Positions 1 to 7,892 of a stretch of DNA of 64,000 bases are shown here, piece by piece. The translations under genes and the position numbers were made by a program. The DNA comes from Glaciihabitans sp. dw_435 (GTDB lineage Bacteria; Actinomycetota; Actinomycetes; Actinomycetales; Microbacteriaceae), in the NCBI RefSeq assembly GCF_018449675.1, contig NZ_JAAVUZ010000008.1:1-64000 (forward strand). The letters run 5' to 3'. Positions within the stretch are counted from its first letter, which is position 1, and each line of letters opens with the position of its first letter. The notes beneath the pieces are model-generated. The model worked only from the letters and a program-made list of their open reading frames with translations. It ran no database searches and was not told where the DNA came from.

Positions 1-26
1 TTTCAGCGGATACGCCCGTTTTCGCG

Positions 27-821
27 TTACCGGCCGGCGGTGCCCGTCCAGCCGTGCTCGCTGAGCCACGCGGCACACAGCGACGGCCACGCCGAAGCCG
101 GGGTGTCGGGATCGCCGAGCCCGATGCCGTGCTCTCCGCGCTCGAAGACATGAAGGTCGAACGGGATGCCCCGGGCCGCGAGTGCGCTCGCATAGGCGAG
201 CGAATTGCTCACCGGCACGGCCGCGTCCTCTGCCGTGTGCCAGACGAACGTCGGCGGCGTTGATGCGTCCACGAGCAGCTCGGCGCTGAGGCTCGTGCGC
301 TGCTCGGGTGTCGTGCGCGGCCCGAGGAGGTTCTCGATCGAGCCCAGGTGCGGGTTCTCGATAAACGAGATGACCGGGTAGGCGAGGATCGCGAGGTCCG
401 GCCGGGTATCGGGTCGGGCGTCGGGACCGCCGGTCGTGAGGCCGGACGACACGAGGGCGGCCAGGTGTCCACCGGCGGAGAAACCCAGGACGCCGACGCG
501 GGTGCGGTCGACAGCGAGGTCGAGCTCGCCGGAGCGCGTGGCATCCATCACCTCACGCACCCTGTCGATGGCGGACGGGTAGCGCGCCGGGGCGATCGGG
601 TAGCGCACGACGAGTGCGTTGATGCCGATCCCGTTCAGCCAGCGCGCGATGGGTTCGCCCTCGTGATCGGCGTGCATCATGTAGCCACCGCCGGGGAGCA
701 CGAGCACGAGGGGTCCCGATGCTCCGGCTGCCGCCGGGTAGAAGGTGAGGTCTGGCGCCAGATCGACCGGAGTCGGCGGGGTGGCGGGAGTTACGGCGGA
801 GGCATCAACGGCGGTGTTCAC
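27..821 (-). CDS. alpha/beta hydrolase (acetyl-esterase-like)
   Basis: Serine esterase of the alpha/beta-hydrolase fold, likely cytoplasmic because no signal peptide is visible. Seen: the oxyanion-hole motif PGGGY, the nucleophile elbow GFSAGG, an acid residue in the HTAEDAAVP segment and a C-terminal GEHG histidine, all in the order expected of acetyl-xylan or carboxyl esterases. The frame stays open upstream to 992, but that extension is arginine/proline-rich and runs through a terminator-like hairpin. I therefore start at GTG 821, which is preceded by TACGCT six bases upstream (leaderless type), giving 264 residues. The natural substrate cannot be told from sequence. Confidence 0.8.
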   Translation of the reverse strand: MNTAVDASAVTPATPPTPVDLAPDLTFYPAAAGASGPLVLVLPGGGYMMHADHEGEPIARWLNGIGINALVVRYPIAPARYPSAIDRVREVMDATRSGELDLAVDRTRVGVLGFSAGGHLAALVSSGLTTGGPDARPDTRPDLAILAYPVISFIENPHLGSIENLLGPRTTPEQRTSLSAELLVDASTPPTFVWHTAEDAAVPVSNSLAYASALAARGIPFDLHVFERGEHGIGLGDPDTPASAWPSLCAAWLSEHGWTGTAGR

Positions 822-827
822 GGCGCC

Positions 828-833
828 AGCGTA
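828..833 (-). promoter_or_regulatory. -10 box of esterase gene, leaderless type
   Basis: TACGCT on the minus strand, six bases before the GTG start at 821. No ribosome binding site lies between, so the transcript probably begins at the start codon. No convincing -35 box is seen. Confidence 0.4.
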
Positions 834-850
834 GCCCGTCGTTAACGGCA

Positions 851-889
851 CAGGGCCGGTTCCCCGCGGTGTGCGGTGAACCGGCCCTG
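851..889. terminator. terminator-like hairpin after DEAD-box helicase
   Basis: A perfect 12-bp stem (851-862 with 878-889) closes a 15-base loop. It lies between the helicase stop and the esterase start, both on the minus strand, so it probably ends helicase transcription. There is no clear U-tract, as is common in actinomycetes. Confidence 0.6.
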
Positions 890-978
890 ATGGAGCGCCT
901 GCTGTGGAGCTTCTGCGAAATGTGTTTCTGTTGCCGCCGAACGGATTACCCGTTAGGAAGCGGAGTGAGGGGTGAGGC

Positions 979-2496
979 TCAGCGTCCGCCACCGCGACGA
1001 CCGGCGCCGCCGGCCTGGCTCATGCGGACGAGGCCGCCGACCTGGATCTTGCCGCCACCGGAGTTGCCCTGGCCGCCCTGTGCGGGACGACCCGATCCAC
1101 CCTGTGCAGCGCGGCCGGAGCCACCCTGGCGGGCGGGACGTCCACCCTCGGTTGCGGGGCGAGCCGAACGCTCCTGGCGCGGCTGGCCATCGCGGCCACC
1201 CTGGCCGGAACCGTCGCGGTTGGCACGCTTGCGCTGAGCGTTGGCGCCCTGCGAGCGTCCACCCTGCGACTGTCCGCGCACCGGCGTCTCGACGCGGGGA
1301 AGCGGCTTGACGTAGGCAGCGACGTCACCGACGAGTGCGGCGACGGCGGGCGAGTTGGCGTTGACCTGCTGCGGGGTCACGGTGATCGCGGCCTTGCGCA
1401 GGAGCTGCGCGGTGTCCTTGCGCTGCTCGGGGAGCACGAGGGTGACGACGTCACCGGCGGCACCGGCACGCGCGGTACGACCCGAGCGGTGCAGGTATGC
1501 CTTGTGCTCGGCCGGCGGGTCAACGTGGATCACGAGCTCGATGTCATCGACGTGAACGCCGCGCGCCGCGACATCCGTTGCCACAAGCACCTTGACGTCG
1601 CCGGCGGAGAACGCCGCGAGGTTGCGGTCACGCTGCACCTGCGAGAGGTTTCCGTGCAGGTCGACGGCGGGGATTCCGCTGTCGGTCAGCTGGCGGGCCA
1701 GCTTCTTGGCGTGGTGCTTCGTGCGCATGAAGAGGATGCGACGTCCACTGCCGGACGCGAGCTTCTCGATGAGAACGCGCTTCGTCTCGGCGCCATCGAC
1801 CTCGAACACGTGGTGGGTCATGGCGGCGACGGGCGAGTTGGCCTCGTCGACCGAGTGCAGCACCTCGTTGTGGAGGTACCGGCGAACGAGCTTGTCCACG
1901 CCGTTGTCGAGGGTCGCGCTGAACAGCATGCGCTGTCCGTCCTGCGGGGTCTTGTCCATGATGCGGGTGACGACCGGAAGGAATCCGAGGTCGGCCATGT
2001 GGTCGGCCTCGTCGAGGATCGAGATCTCAACGGAGTCGAGGTTCACGAAGCCCTGCTTCATGAGGTCCTCGAGGCGACCGGGGCAGGCGACGACGATGTC
2101 GACACCGGCCTTGAGGGCCGCGACCTGGCGCTGCTGGCTGACGCCACCGAAAATGGTGGTCGACTTGAGGCCGTAGACGTCGGCGAGCGGGGTAAGCGCG
2201 ACAGTGATCTGCGTGGCGAGCTCGCGGGTCGGTGCGAGGATCAGCGCGAGGGGGCGACCCGGGCGACGGGCGCCGCCAGCGAGCTTGCCACCGAGGCGGG
2301 CGACCATCGGGATGGAGAACGCGAGGGTCTTGCCGGAGCCGGTCTTTCCGCGTCCGAGAACGTCACGGCCGCCGAGGGTGTCGGGCAGCGTGTCGATCTG
2401 GATGGGGAACGGGCTGTCGATTCCCTGGGCGGCGAGAGCCGCAACCATGGGAGCCGGAACACCGAGCGCGCTAAAGGAGGTTTCTGTTTCAGACAA
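979..2496 (-). CDS. DEAD/DEAH-box ATP-dependent RNA helicase
   Basis: ATP-dependent RNA helicase of the RhlE/CsdA type, for RNA remodelling in ribosome assembly or mRNA turnover. Motifs in order: Q-motif region about 7-33, Walker A GKTGSGKT (about 50-57), PTRELA (89-94), DEAD (162-165), SAT (193-195), then in the second RecA domain ARGVHVDD and HRSGRTARAG. The last 100 residues are a Gly/Arg/Gln-rich tail with near-repeats of RPAQGGSGR, typical of unspecific RNA-binding extensions. Start is TTG 2496, with GAAAGG eight bases upstream. 505 residues. Which paralogue (rhlE, deaD) it is remains open. Confidence 0.93.
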   Translation of the reverse strand: MSETETSFSALGVPAPMVAALAAQGIDSPFPIQIDTLPDTLGGRDVLGRGKTGSGKTLAFSIPMVARLGGKLAGGARRPGRPLALILAPTRELATQITVALTPLADVYGLKSTTIFGGVSQQRQVAALKAGVDIVVACPGRLEDLMKQGFVNLDSVEISILDEADHMADLGFLPVVTRIMDKTPQDGQRMLFSATLDNGVDKLVRRYLHNEVLHSVDEANSPVAAMTHHVFEVDGAETKRVLIEKLASGSGRRILFMRTKHHAKKLARQLTDSGIPAVDLHGNLSQVQRDRNLAAFSAGDVKVLVATDVAARGVHVDDIELVIHVDPPAEHKAYLHRSGRTARAGAAGDVVTLVLPEQRKDTAQLLRKAAITVTPQQVNANSPAVAALVGDVAAYVKPLPRVETPVRGQSQGGRSQGANAQRKRANRDGSGQGGRDGQPRQERSARPATEGGRPARQGGSGRAAQGGSGRPAQGGQGNSGGGKIQVGGLVRMSQAGGAGRRGGGR

Positions 2497-2815
2497 AGGT
2501 GTTGCCTTTCGGGCATGGATGGCCCGGGCGCAGAAGTGCGTCGAGACCAGTCACAATGGCGAAGGTGGCGTAGGCCACATCCGTTCGCCGGAGAAAGATC
2601 TCGAGCCGATTTTCTTGAGCAACAGTGGATGTCACAACAAGACTCAGCGAGAAGAGAAGAGTCCTTCGTTTCGAGGTTTGGCCCGGAGGTTAGTCCTGGC
2701 TTTACTCGACTGGGGACATGCGTTCAACGACGCAGGGAGTCCGTCATGGACTCGCAAGTACCTCCAGCATAGCCGCTGATTGCGAATTCCGCTCAGAACG
2801 GACGCGGACTCACCC
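2497..2815. other. intergenic region upstream of helicase gene
   Basis: 319 bases between the helicase start and the stop of the DUF1684 gene. On the minus strand TATGCT (2766-2771) could be a -10 box, which would give a leader of about 260 bases, as often seen before cold-inducible helicases. No -35 match, no convincing ORF and no RNA gene recognised. Confidence 0.3.
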
Positions 2816-3430
2816 TCAGGCAGCGGTTCCATAGCGTTCGCCGACCGGGATTTCCACGGCAACGGTGTTGCCGGGCTGCGCCAGCGGGCACGCCCACTCA
2901 GGGTCGTAGGCGCACGACGGGTTGTACGCGAAGTTGAAGTCGAGAACGAGGGTGTTCGGGGTGCCGTCCTCGTTGAGGTTTGCTCCCTTGATGCTGTCGA
3001 CGAGGTAGCGACCTCCGCCGTACGTGCCTCCGGGAACCCGCGACAGCGCGTCCTTTACGGGAATGAAGATGCCTCCGCCGTAGGTGGTCAGCCGCCACAC
3101 GTCGAGCGAGCCGACCCCGGGCACCTCGGCAATACCGATGCGCTCGAACGGAACGATCCCGTCGGTGCCGGTCTCGAAGTCGAAGTGCGCGGGCTCTGCG
3201 GGCGTCAGCTCGACCTCGAAGCGCCAGGCCGGGTCATACGGCCGCGTGGGAAGCCCGGTGAAGTCGGCGATGTCCTCGGGCAGCAATGGGGTCGATGGAT
3301 GACTCGCAAACAGCTCATCCCGCGTGCGTCGCCAGAGATCGTGGGCCGCGTACAGGTCCTTCTCCGCGCGGACGGCTTCGTACATGGCAAAAACGCGGCG
3401 GCGCCAGTCGGCGACCTCAAAAGCAGTCAT
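2816..3430 (-). CDS. DUF1684 family protein
   Basis: 204-residue cytoplasmic protein of the DUF1684 family, whose function is unknown. The family signature is clear near the C-terminus: a DFNFAYNPSCAYD stretch followed by WACPLA. The middle contains the GGGIFIPVKDA and GTYGGGRYLVD segments also typical of the family. The ATG at 3430 follows TACCGT by six bases, so the mRNA is probably leaderless. It is a single gene, with the short-chain dehydrogenase upstream on the same strand. Confidence 0.85.
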   Translation of the reverse strand: MTAFEVADWRRRVFAMYEAVRAEKDLYAAHDLWRRTRDELFASHPSTPLLPEDIADFTGLPTRPYDPAWRFEVELTPAEPAHFDFETGTDGIVPFERIGIAEVPGVGSLDVWRLTTYGGGIFIPVKDALSRVPGGTYGGGRYLVDSIKGANLNEDGTPNTLVLDFNFAYNPSCAYDPEWACPLAQPGNTVAVEIPVGERYGTAA

Positions 3431-3436
3431 GCGCTA

Positions 3437-3442
3437 ACGGTA
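3437..3442 (-). promoter_or_regulatory. -10 box of DUF1684 gene, leaderless type
   Basis: TACCGT on the minus strand six bases before ATG 3430, with no Shine-Dalgarno sequence between. Confidence 0.35.
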
Positions 3443-3485
3443 GTCCGATTGACCGTGGTGGCGCCGGGTGGGGCGTGTGCCGGCT

Positions 3486-4331
3486 CTACTGGGCGGCCGC
3501 AACCCAGGACGAGGTCATTCCCACCACGGCGCTGCCGTCGAGATCCGAGTACTTGGTTCCGACGAAGGCGGTGGCGCCCGCGGACGTCTGGATGCGGGGT
3601 GCGGGGGATTCGGCTCCGAGCAGCGTCACGATGGTGGCCGCGGCATCCGCGGATGACTGCGCTGCCGAGAAGGACTGGCGGGAGCGCGCGAGGTAGGCGC
3701 TGAGGGCGGGGCCGTAGGGTCCCGACGCGGCGACCATGGCCGGGGCATCCATTCCGATGTTGGCGACAAAGTCGCTGCCAACGGCACCGGGCTCGACGAC
3801 GCTCACCCGCACGCCGACGGTCGCGGCCACCGGGGCGAGCGACTCCATGAACCCCTCGACGGCAAACTTTGCCGCGCAGTAGGCCTCGCTGAAGGGTTGG
3901 CCGACGGCGCCACCGACGCTCGTGACGGTGACGAGACGTCCGCCCGAGGCACGCAGGTGCGGCAGGGCGGCCTCGGTCAGCGCGACGACTCCGAAGAAGT
4001 TGACCTCCATCACCTCGCGCACGGCCGCCGTGCCCTCGATCTCGATGGTGCCGACGTGGCCGGCGCCCGCGTTATTGACCAGGGCGTCGATGCGGCCGTG
4101 GTCGCGGATGGTTGCGTCGATGCGGGTGGCGATGGACGTGCCATCCGTCACGTCCAACTGCTGGATATCGAGCGTGACGCCCGCGGCGGTGGCGGCGGCG
4201 CGCAGGGCATCGGCCTTCGTGAGGTTGCGCATTGTCGCGACGACGGTGTGGCCGGCGGCGGCGGCCTGCACGGCGATCTCGAGTCCGATTCCGGAGGAGG
4301 TGCCGGTGATGAGGGTTACGGGGGAAGTCAT
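3486..4331 (-). CDS. short-chain dehydrogenase/reductase (SDR)
   Basis: NAD(P)-dependent oxidoreductase with a Rossmann fold. Seen: cofactor motif TGTSSGIG at the N-terminus (about residues 8-15), NNAGAG at about 86-91, and the catalytic YCAAK (Tyr and Lys of YxxxK) near 151-155, followed by VSVVEPGAV, the usual PG motif. The basic residue after the glycine motif (TMRNL) hints at NADPH preference. 281 residues, a classical SDR size. Substrate unknown. ATG 4331 lies seven bases after TAGCCT and has no ribosome binding site. Confidence 0.9.
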   Translation of the reverse strand: MTSPVTLITGTSSGIGLEIAVQAAAAGHTVVATMRNLTKADALRAAATAAGVTLDIQQLDVTDGTSIATRIDATIRDHGRIDALVNNAGAGHVGTIEIEGTAAVREVMEVNFFGVVALTEAALPHLRASGGRLVTVTSVGGAVGQPFSEAYCAAKFAVEGFMESLAPVAATVGVRVSVVEPGAVGSDFVANIGMDAPAMVAASGPYGPALSAYLARSRQSFSAAQSSADAAATIVTLLGAESPAPRIQTSAGATAFVGTKYSDLDGSAVVGMTSSWVAAAQ

Positions 4332-4338
4332 GTCCGTC

Positions 4339-4344
4339 AGGCTA
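4339..4344 (-). promoter_or_regulatory. -10 box of SDR gene, leaderless type
   Basis: TAGCCT on the minus strand, seven bases before the ATG at 4331, spacing that puts the transcript start on the start codon. Confidence 0.45.
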
Positions 4345-4389
4345 GACCGGCCGCTGGGGTGCGTGCCTGCGAGGGCGTTCAGGAAGCCG

Positions 4390-4863
4390 TTACTTCGCGC
4401 GCCAGCCCGGCGCGAGGCGACGGATACCGAAGGCGCGCCACTGCCAGAAGCTCCAATAGAGGGGGAACAGCAGCAGGGTCATCCGCCCCGCCTCAAAAAC
4501 GAGCTGATCGCGGTACAGCGTGCGTCCGCCGGGTGCGGGAGCGATGGCCATCGTGTGCTGCCAGCGGGTGATGAGCGCGAGCGGTCCGGTGAGTCCGCGC
4601 CCGGAGTCGCGCATCATGCGCACGTCGTCGGAGCGCTCGGGGTAGGCGATGTCGATGGTCTGCACGCCGATGGTGACGAGGCCGGCCGCCTGCACACGCA
4701 CAGGGTGCACGCCCGCGGGCCACAGCTCGGGGAACCCGCCTGGCTCGAGGGAGGTGAAGACCGTGAGCGGTGCAGACACGGCCGTGAGAACAGCGGGACT
4801 GCGGATGGCTCGCCAGGCGTCATCCGGATCGCAGTCCAGCACCATCTTCAGCAGCACTCGCAT
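4390..4863 (-). CDS. SRPBCC-like protein of unknown function
   Basis: 157-residue protein with the feel of an SRPBCC/polyketide-cyclase fold: N-terminal DPDDAWRAI helix, a strand-rich middle, a W-x-H-T-M-A strand followed by RTLYRDQLVFE, and an aromatic C-terminal helix (PLYWSFWQWR). The fold call is by pattern only. The frame is open to 4923, but the extra 20 codons overlap the divergent gene, so I start at ATG 4863. CACACT lies six bases upstream of that ATG. It is divergent from the ComB-like gene with only 43 bases between. Confidence 0.6.
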   Translation of the reverse strand: MRVLLKMVLDCDPDDAWRAIRSPAVLTAVSAPLTVFTSLEPGGFPELWPAGVHPVRVQAAGLVTIGVQTIDIAYPERSDDVRMMRDSGRGLTGPLALITRWQHTMAIAPAPGGRTLYRDQLVFEAGRMTLLLFPLYWSFWQWRAFGIRRLAPGWRAK

Positions 4864-4894
4864 GTGCCCAGTGTGGCACCGGCGGAAGCTCGGA

Positions 4895-4900
4895 TACGGT
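4895..4900 (+). promoter_or_regulatory. -10 box of ComB-like gene, leaderless type
   Basis: TACGGT six bases before GTG 4907, with no Shine-Dalgarno sequence between. Confidence 0.4.
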
Positions 4901-4906
4901 GGTTGG

Positions 4907-5446
4907 GTGAGTTCTCCCAGCAACCAGCCCCAGTATCAGATCCGATTCGACTGGGGCCCGGCGGGTGCGGCGGCGATTGTGCCCGGCGCACACGTGCTCG
5001 TCTGGGTCGACGCCCTCACCACAGCGCTCGCCCCCGATCCGTTGCAGGTGCGGCACGACGGGGCTGTGCTCGCCGGGACCGTCGGCAATTGTCACGAGAT
5101 CGCCGCGTGGGTGCTCGATCGCCAGGCCGAGCTGGGTGATCGGGTGACGGTCGCCGTGGTTGCGGCCGGCGCCGACGGCGGTGGGTTCGCGGTGGAAGAC
5201 CTGCTGGCGGCCGGGGCCGTCATCGACGCGCTCGCCGAGGTCGGCATCGACTACATCTCGCCGGAAGCCGCGGCCGCGGTTGGTGCCTTCGTCGGGCTGC
5301 GCAACGCGACGAGCCACGTGTTGTCGGCATCGGTCACCGGACAGAAGATCATCGCGTTGCACGGCCGGGAGTTCGTGGACGAGGCTCGCGAGGCAAACTC
5401 CCAGCCGTCGTTGCACGTGCTGCGGGAATTCACCCCTCGCGCCTAA
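4907..5446 (+). CDS. short 2-phosphosulfolactate phosphatase (ComB)-like protein
   Basis: 179-residue protein resembling the ComB family of Mg-dependent 2-phosphosulfolactate phosphatases. The similarity I recognise is an N-terminal WVDALTTAL strand-helix, then VVAAGADGG...AVEDLLAAGAVIDAL followed by SPEAAAAVGAF, close to the family's AAGER...AxEDLLGAGA...SPEA block. It is shorter than the usual 230-240 residues and the central substrate-binding segment appears reduced, so activity on phosphosulfolactate is doubtful. Start GTG 4907 follows TACGGT by six bases. The longer open frame from 4649 runs antisense to the neighbour and is not credible. Confidence 0.6.
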   Translation: MSSPSNQPQYQIRFDWGPAGAAAIVPGAHVLVWVDALTTALAPDPLQVRHDGAVLAGTVGNCHEIAAWVLDRQAELGDRVTVAVVAAGADGGGFAVEDLLAAGAVIDALAEVGIDYISPEAAAAVGAFVGLRNATSHVLSASVTGQKIIALHGREFVDEAREANSQPSLHVLREFTPRA

Positions 5447-5463
5447 CGTTTGACTGAAGAGAA

Positions 5464-5483
5464 TGGTCGGCTCGTGCCGACCA
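5464..5483. terminator. hairpin between ComB-like and DUF427 genes
   Basis: Perfect 8-bp stem TGGTCGGC/GCCGACCA around a TCGT tetraloop, 17 bases after the ComB-like stop. Possible terminator or leader structure for the next gene; no U-tract. Confidence 0.4.
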
Positions 5484-5530
5484 CCGCACCACCCGAAGCA
5501 CGACCGCGTACGTATCCGTAGGAGGAACAC

Positions 5531-5833
5531 ATGAAGGCAGTACTCGGCGATGTTGTCATCGCAGAAGCACCCAAGGAAGATCTCATCTCCATCGAGGGCA
5601 ACTGGTACTTCCCGCCGGCCAGCGTGAAGTCGGAGTTCCTCGTCGACAGCGCGACCCCCTACACCTGCCCGTGGAAGGGCGAGTGCCAGTACTTCAGCGT
5701 CAAGGATGGCGACGACGTGCTGCAGGACCGCGCCTGGAGCTACCCCACCCCGTATCCGACGGCCTTTGACCGCGTCGGCAAGGACTTCTCGAACTACGTG
5801 GCCTTCTGGAAAGAAGTAAAGGTCACCGACTAA
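5531..5833 (+). CDS. DUF427 domain-containing protein
   Basis: 100-residue cytoplasmic protein of the DUF427 family, a small beta-rich fold of unknown role. Seen: N-terminal VVIAEAP strand, IEGNWYFP, the family core TPYTCPWKGECQYFSV and the following WSYPTPYPTA segment. The gene has a strong AGGAGG six bases before ATG 5531, unlike its leaderless neighbours. Its stop overlaps the stop of the convergent CGNR gene by four bases. Confidence 0.88.
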   Translation: MKAVLGDVVIAEAPKEDLISIEGNWYFPPASVKSEFLVDSATPYTCPWKGECQYFSVKDGDDVLQDRAWSYPTPYPTAFDRVGKDFSNYVAFWKEVKVTD

Positions 5834-6414
5834 CCAGCGGCGCGGCTGCGGTGGGCGCGCACTTTTGCGCGGTTACCGCAGCGCTGCATGGAGCACCACC
5901 GCCGGTTGTTCGACCGGGACTCGTCGTAGAAGACAAGCCCACAGGTCGGATCGGCGCAGAGACGGATGCGCTCCGAGGCATCCGCACTGAAAATCTCGAC
6001 CCAGTCGCGCGTCATCGCCGACATGGCCTGGCCCGTGCGTGCCGTCGAGCGGCCGGCCTGTCGGGATCCTCCGGGCAGGGCCGGCGGAATGTCCGGCGTC
6101 GCCGCGAACAGGTTGATCACGTCGACGTCGCCCGGCGCGGGATCCTCACCGCGGCTTGCCGCCAGCGCCATGCGCGCAAACGTGAGTCGCAGCGACTTGG
6201 CATCCGTGAGATCGCGGTCGCTCGGCTCGCCGGCAACTTCGGAAAAGCGTCCCGTCAACCAGGCACCCAGATCACCCGGGGTGTTGAGAGATTCCCATCG
6301 CGCATCGAATCCGCCGGTGTAGGCGAAGTCGAGGGCGACGGAGCCGGAGTCAAACCACCAGCGTCCTCCGTCCCGGGAGGCAAACCACTGGCCGGTTGGT
6401 ATCGAAGGGCGCAC
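5830..6414 (-). CDS. CGNR zinc-finger (ABATE-type) putative transcription regulator
   Basis: 194-residue actinobacterial protein with an N-terminal ABATE-like region (FDSGSVALDFAYTGG near residues 22-36) and a C-terminal CGNR zinc finger: RLCADPTCG, then RRWCSMQRCGNRAKV, supplying four cysteines. Proteins of this pair of domains are regarded as DNA-binding regulators. The open frame extends to 6855 but that part is antisense to the SRPBCC gene. The first start codon outside that overlap is GTG 6414. It directly abuts a perfect GTAACC-N9-GGTTAC palindrome holding its -10 box (TATATT, six bases upstream). This suggests autoregulation. Confidence 0.85.
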   Translation of the reverse strand: MRPSIPTGQWFASRDGGRWWFDSGSVALDFAYTGGFDARWESLNTPGDLGAWLTGRFSEVAGEPSDRDLTDAKSLRLTFARMALAASRGEDPAPGDVDVINLFAATPDIPPALPGGSRQAGRSTARTGQAMSAMTRDWVEIFSADASERIRLCADPTCGLVFYDESRSNNRRWCSMQRCGNRAKVRAHRSRAAG

Positions 6415-6435
6415 GTAACCAATATAGTCGGTTAC
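6415..6435. promoter_or_regulatory. palindromic divergent promoter/operator
   Basis: Perfect inverted repeat GTAACC (6415-6420), nine-base centre, GGTTAC (6430-6435), filling the whole gap between the GTG of the CGNR gene (6414, minus) and the ATG of the SRPBCC gene (6436, plus). The centre holds two overlapping -10 boxes: TATAGT (6423-6428, plus, seven bases before ATG) and TATATT (6421-6426, minus, six bases before GTG). Both transcripts are predicted leaderless, and one bound regulator could block both. Confidence 0.65.
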
Positions 6436-6852
6436 ATGAACAACACGACAGGACCCACGAAGGACGCCGGCTGGGAAGTCGGAGTTCGTCGCACCGTAGG
6501 CGTTTCGCCCAACGTGATCTGGGCATTTCTCCTCGGTGACGGGCTGCCGATCTGGCTGGGCAACACGAAACTCCGCCTGGACAAGGGTGCCCGCTACGAG
6601 ACCGACGACGACATCGCCGGCCACGTCATCAGCTACAGCCCCAACGCCCGTCTGCGCATGACCTGGCAGCCCGGCGAGTGGGAGCACGACTCTGTACTGC
6701 ACGTCTACACGAAGGCGACTCCGGAGGGCACCGTCATCGGTTTCCAGCAGGAGCGTCTCAAAGGCCGCGAGGAGCGCAAGATCATGCTCGGCCACTGGAA
6801 AGACATTCTCGAGCAGCTCGACGCGGGCCTGCTGGCGCAGTCGGGGAAGTAG
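6436..6852 (+). CDS. SRPBCC/AHSA1-type domain protein
   Basis: 138-residue protein with a START/SRPBCC-like fold of the AHSA1 kind: N-terminal helix-strand WEVGVRRTVGVSPNVIWAFLL, central TDDDIAGHVISYSPNARLRMTW strands, then QERLKGREERKIMLGHWKDILEQL, the long C-terminal helix that covers the ligand cavity. ATG 6436 has no Shine-Dalgarno sequence and sits seven bases after TATAGT. The shared palindrome with the CGNR gene suggests that regulator controls it. Ligand unknown. Confidence 0.82.
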   Translation: MNNTTGPTKDAGWEVGVRRTVGVSPNVIWAFLLGDGLPIWLGNTKLRLDKGARYETDDDIAGHVISYSPNARLRMTWQPGEWEHDSVLHVYTKATPEGTVIGFQQERLKGREERKIMLGHWKDILEQLDAGLLAQSGK

Positions 6853-6891
6853 CACCGGCCCACGCCGCCGCGCGGTCGGACGAGAGTCTGG

Positions 6892-7830
6892 CTACGCGGC
6901 CTCGTCGACCCCGACCTCGTCGTCGTCGGTCGAGTCGCCGCTGACCATGCGCGTCCAGCGCTCGAGGAACGCGGCCCCGGCGTCATCGTGGATGAGATCC
7001 CCCGCGGTCAGCACCGCATACGGCTTCTCGGGAATTCCGTCGCGCGGGCGCACGTCGACGTGCGACACCGTGTGCCCGTGCTCGTGCAGCCAGTCGGCCA
7101 TGGCGTAGTCGCTGCGCGAATCACCCACCGTGCGCCACTCGAGCGGCAGCGGTCGGGTTCCCTCCAGCAGGGCGAAGGCGCGCTCGGCTCCGAGGTCCTT
7201 GCCGAGCTTCACCGACTCGATGTCGGTGGAGATGATCGTGGGATCGATCCGCCACTGCACGCCGTCGTTTGCGTCCGGGAAGCGTGCGCCCTCGCGACTC
7301 ACGCCCAGCCCCCGCGCAACAAAGGCGCGGATGGCGTCGGCATCAAAGTCCGGCTGGATCGCCAGGTAGTCGGCGGATGCCACGTCCGTGCGCTGCTCGA
7401 CGGAGACCATCGCCCTCTTGGTGTGGTCGAAGAACACGAACCGCTCATACTTCGTCGCGACCAGCTGTTCGATCTCGCGGGCGTAGTCCTCGGGAACAGC
7501 CAGCGACGCGTCCACCGACACCTCACTGGCGCCATCACGGGTGATGGTGAACCACGACGCGCCCTTCTCGCAGACCGCGTAGAGGGTCACGCCCTCGTCG
7601 ATGCCCGCGGCCAGCAGCGGCGGAACAACCTCACGCTGGATGAAGTCGTCGGACCTGCCGGTGTTGAACACGATCGGGATGCCCGCGTTTGCGAGTCGCG
7701 CGAGATCGGTCGCGATGCTGGGGATCGCGATGGACCGGCTGACCGGGCTCGCGATCGGGCCGTCGACGTCGAGCAACAGCCCGAGAATCGGCGCGCGGAC
7801 GGGGGATGCTGCGGGTGCGGATGAAGTCAC
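6892..7830 (-). CDS. HAD-superfamily hydrolase
   Basis: Haloacid-dehalogenase fold phosphatase. Motif I is LLLDVDGP (nucleophile Asp and acid Asp), motif II a FNTGRSD segment, and the C-terminal part has VGDSRSDYAMADWL, motif IV. The cap between them and the D-G-P after the nucleophile suggest the Cof/sucrose-phosphatase-like branch. An ATG at 7839 is possible, but it lies inside the best -10 box (GATAAT). The in-frame GTG 7830 is seven bases after that box, so I use it: 312 residues, probably leaderless. Substrate unknown. Confidence 0.82.
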   Translation of the reverse strand: MTSSAPAASPVRAPILGLLLDVDGPIASPVSRSIAIPSIATDLARLANAGIPIVFNTGRSDDFIQREVVPPLLAAGIDEGVTLYAVCEKGASWFTITRDGASEVSVDASLAVPEDYAREIEQLVATKYERFVFFDHTKRAMVSVEQRTDVASADYLAIQPDFDADAIRAFVARGLGVSREGARFPDANDGVQWRIDPTIISTDIESVKLGKDLGAERAFALLEGTRPLPLEWRTVGDSRSDYAMADWLHEHGHTVSHVDVRPRDGIPEKPYAVLTAGDLIHDDAGAAFLERWTRMVSGDSTDDDEVGVDEAA

Positions 7831-7837
7831 CGTCCCC

Positions 7838-7843
7838 ATTATC
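7838..7843 (-). promoter_or_regulatory. -10 box of HAD hydrolase gene, leaderless type
   Basis: GATAAT on the minus strand, seven bases before GTG 7830; decides that start over the ATG at 7839, which overlaps the box. Confidence 0.5.
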
Positions 7844-7892
7844 CGTGAGCGATCGCCGGCTCCGGCACTCGCGCCCGAGGGTCCGGTAGTAC

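Noticed and set aside
4649-4906. Upstream 86-codon extension of the ComB-like gene
   Set aside because: Antisense to the SRPBCC-like gene; a leaderless-type GTG start at 4907 fits the family start.
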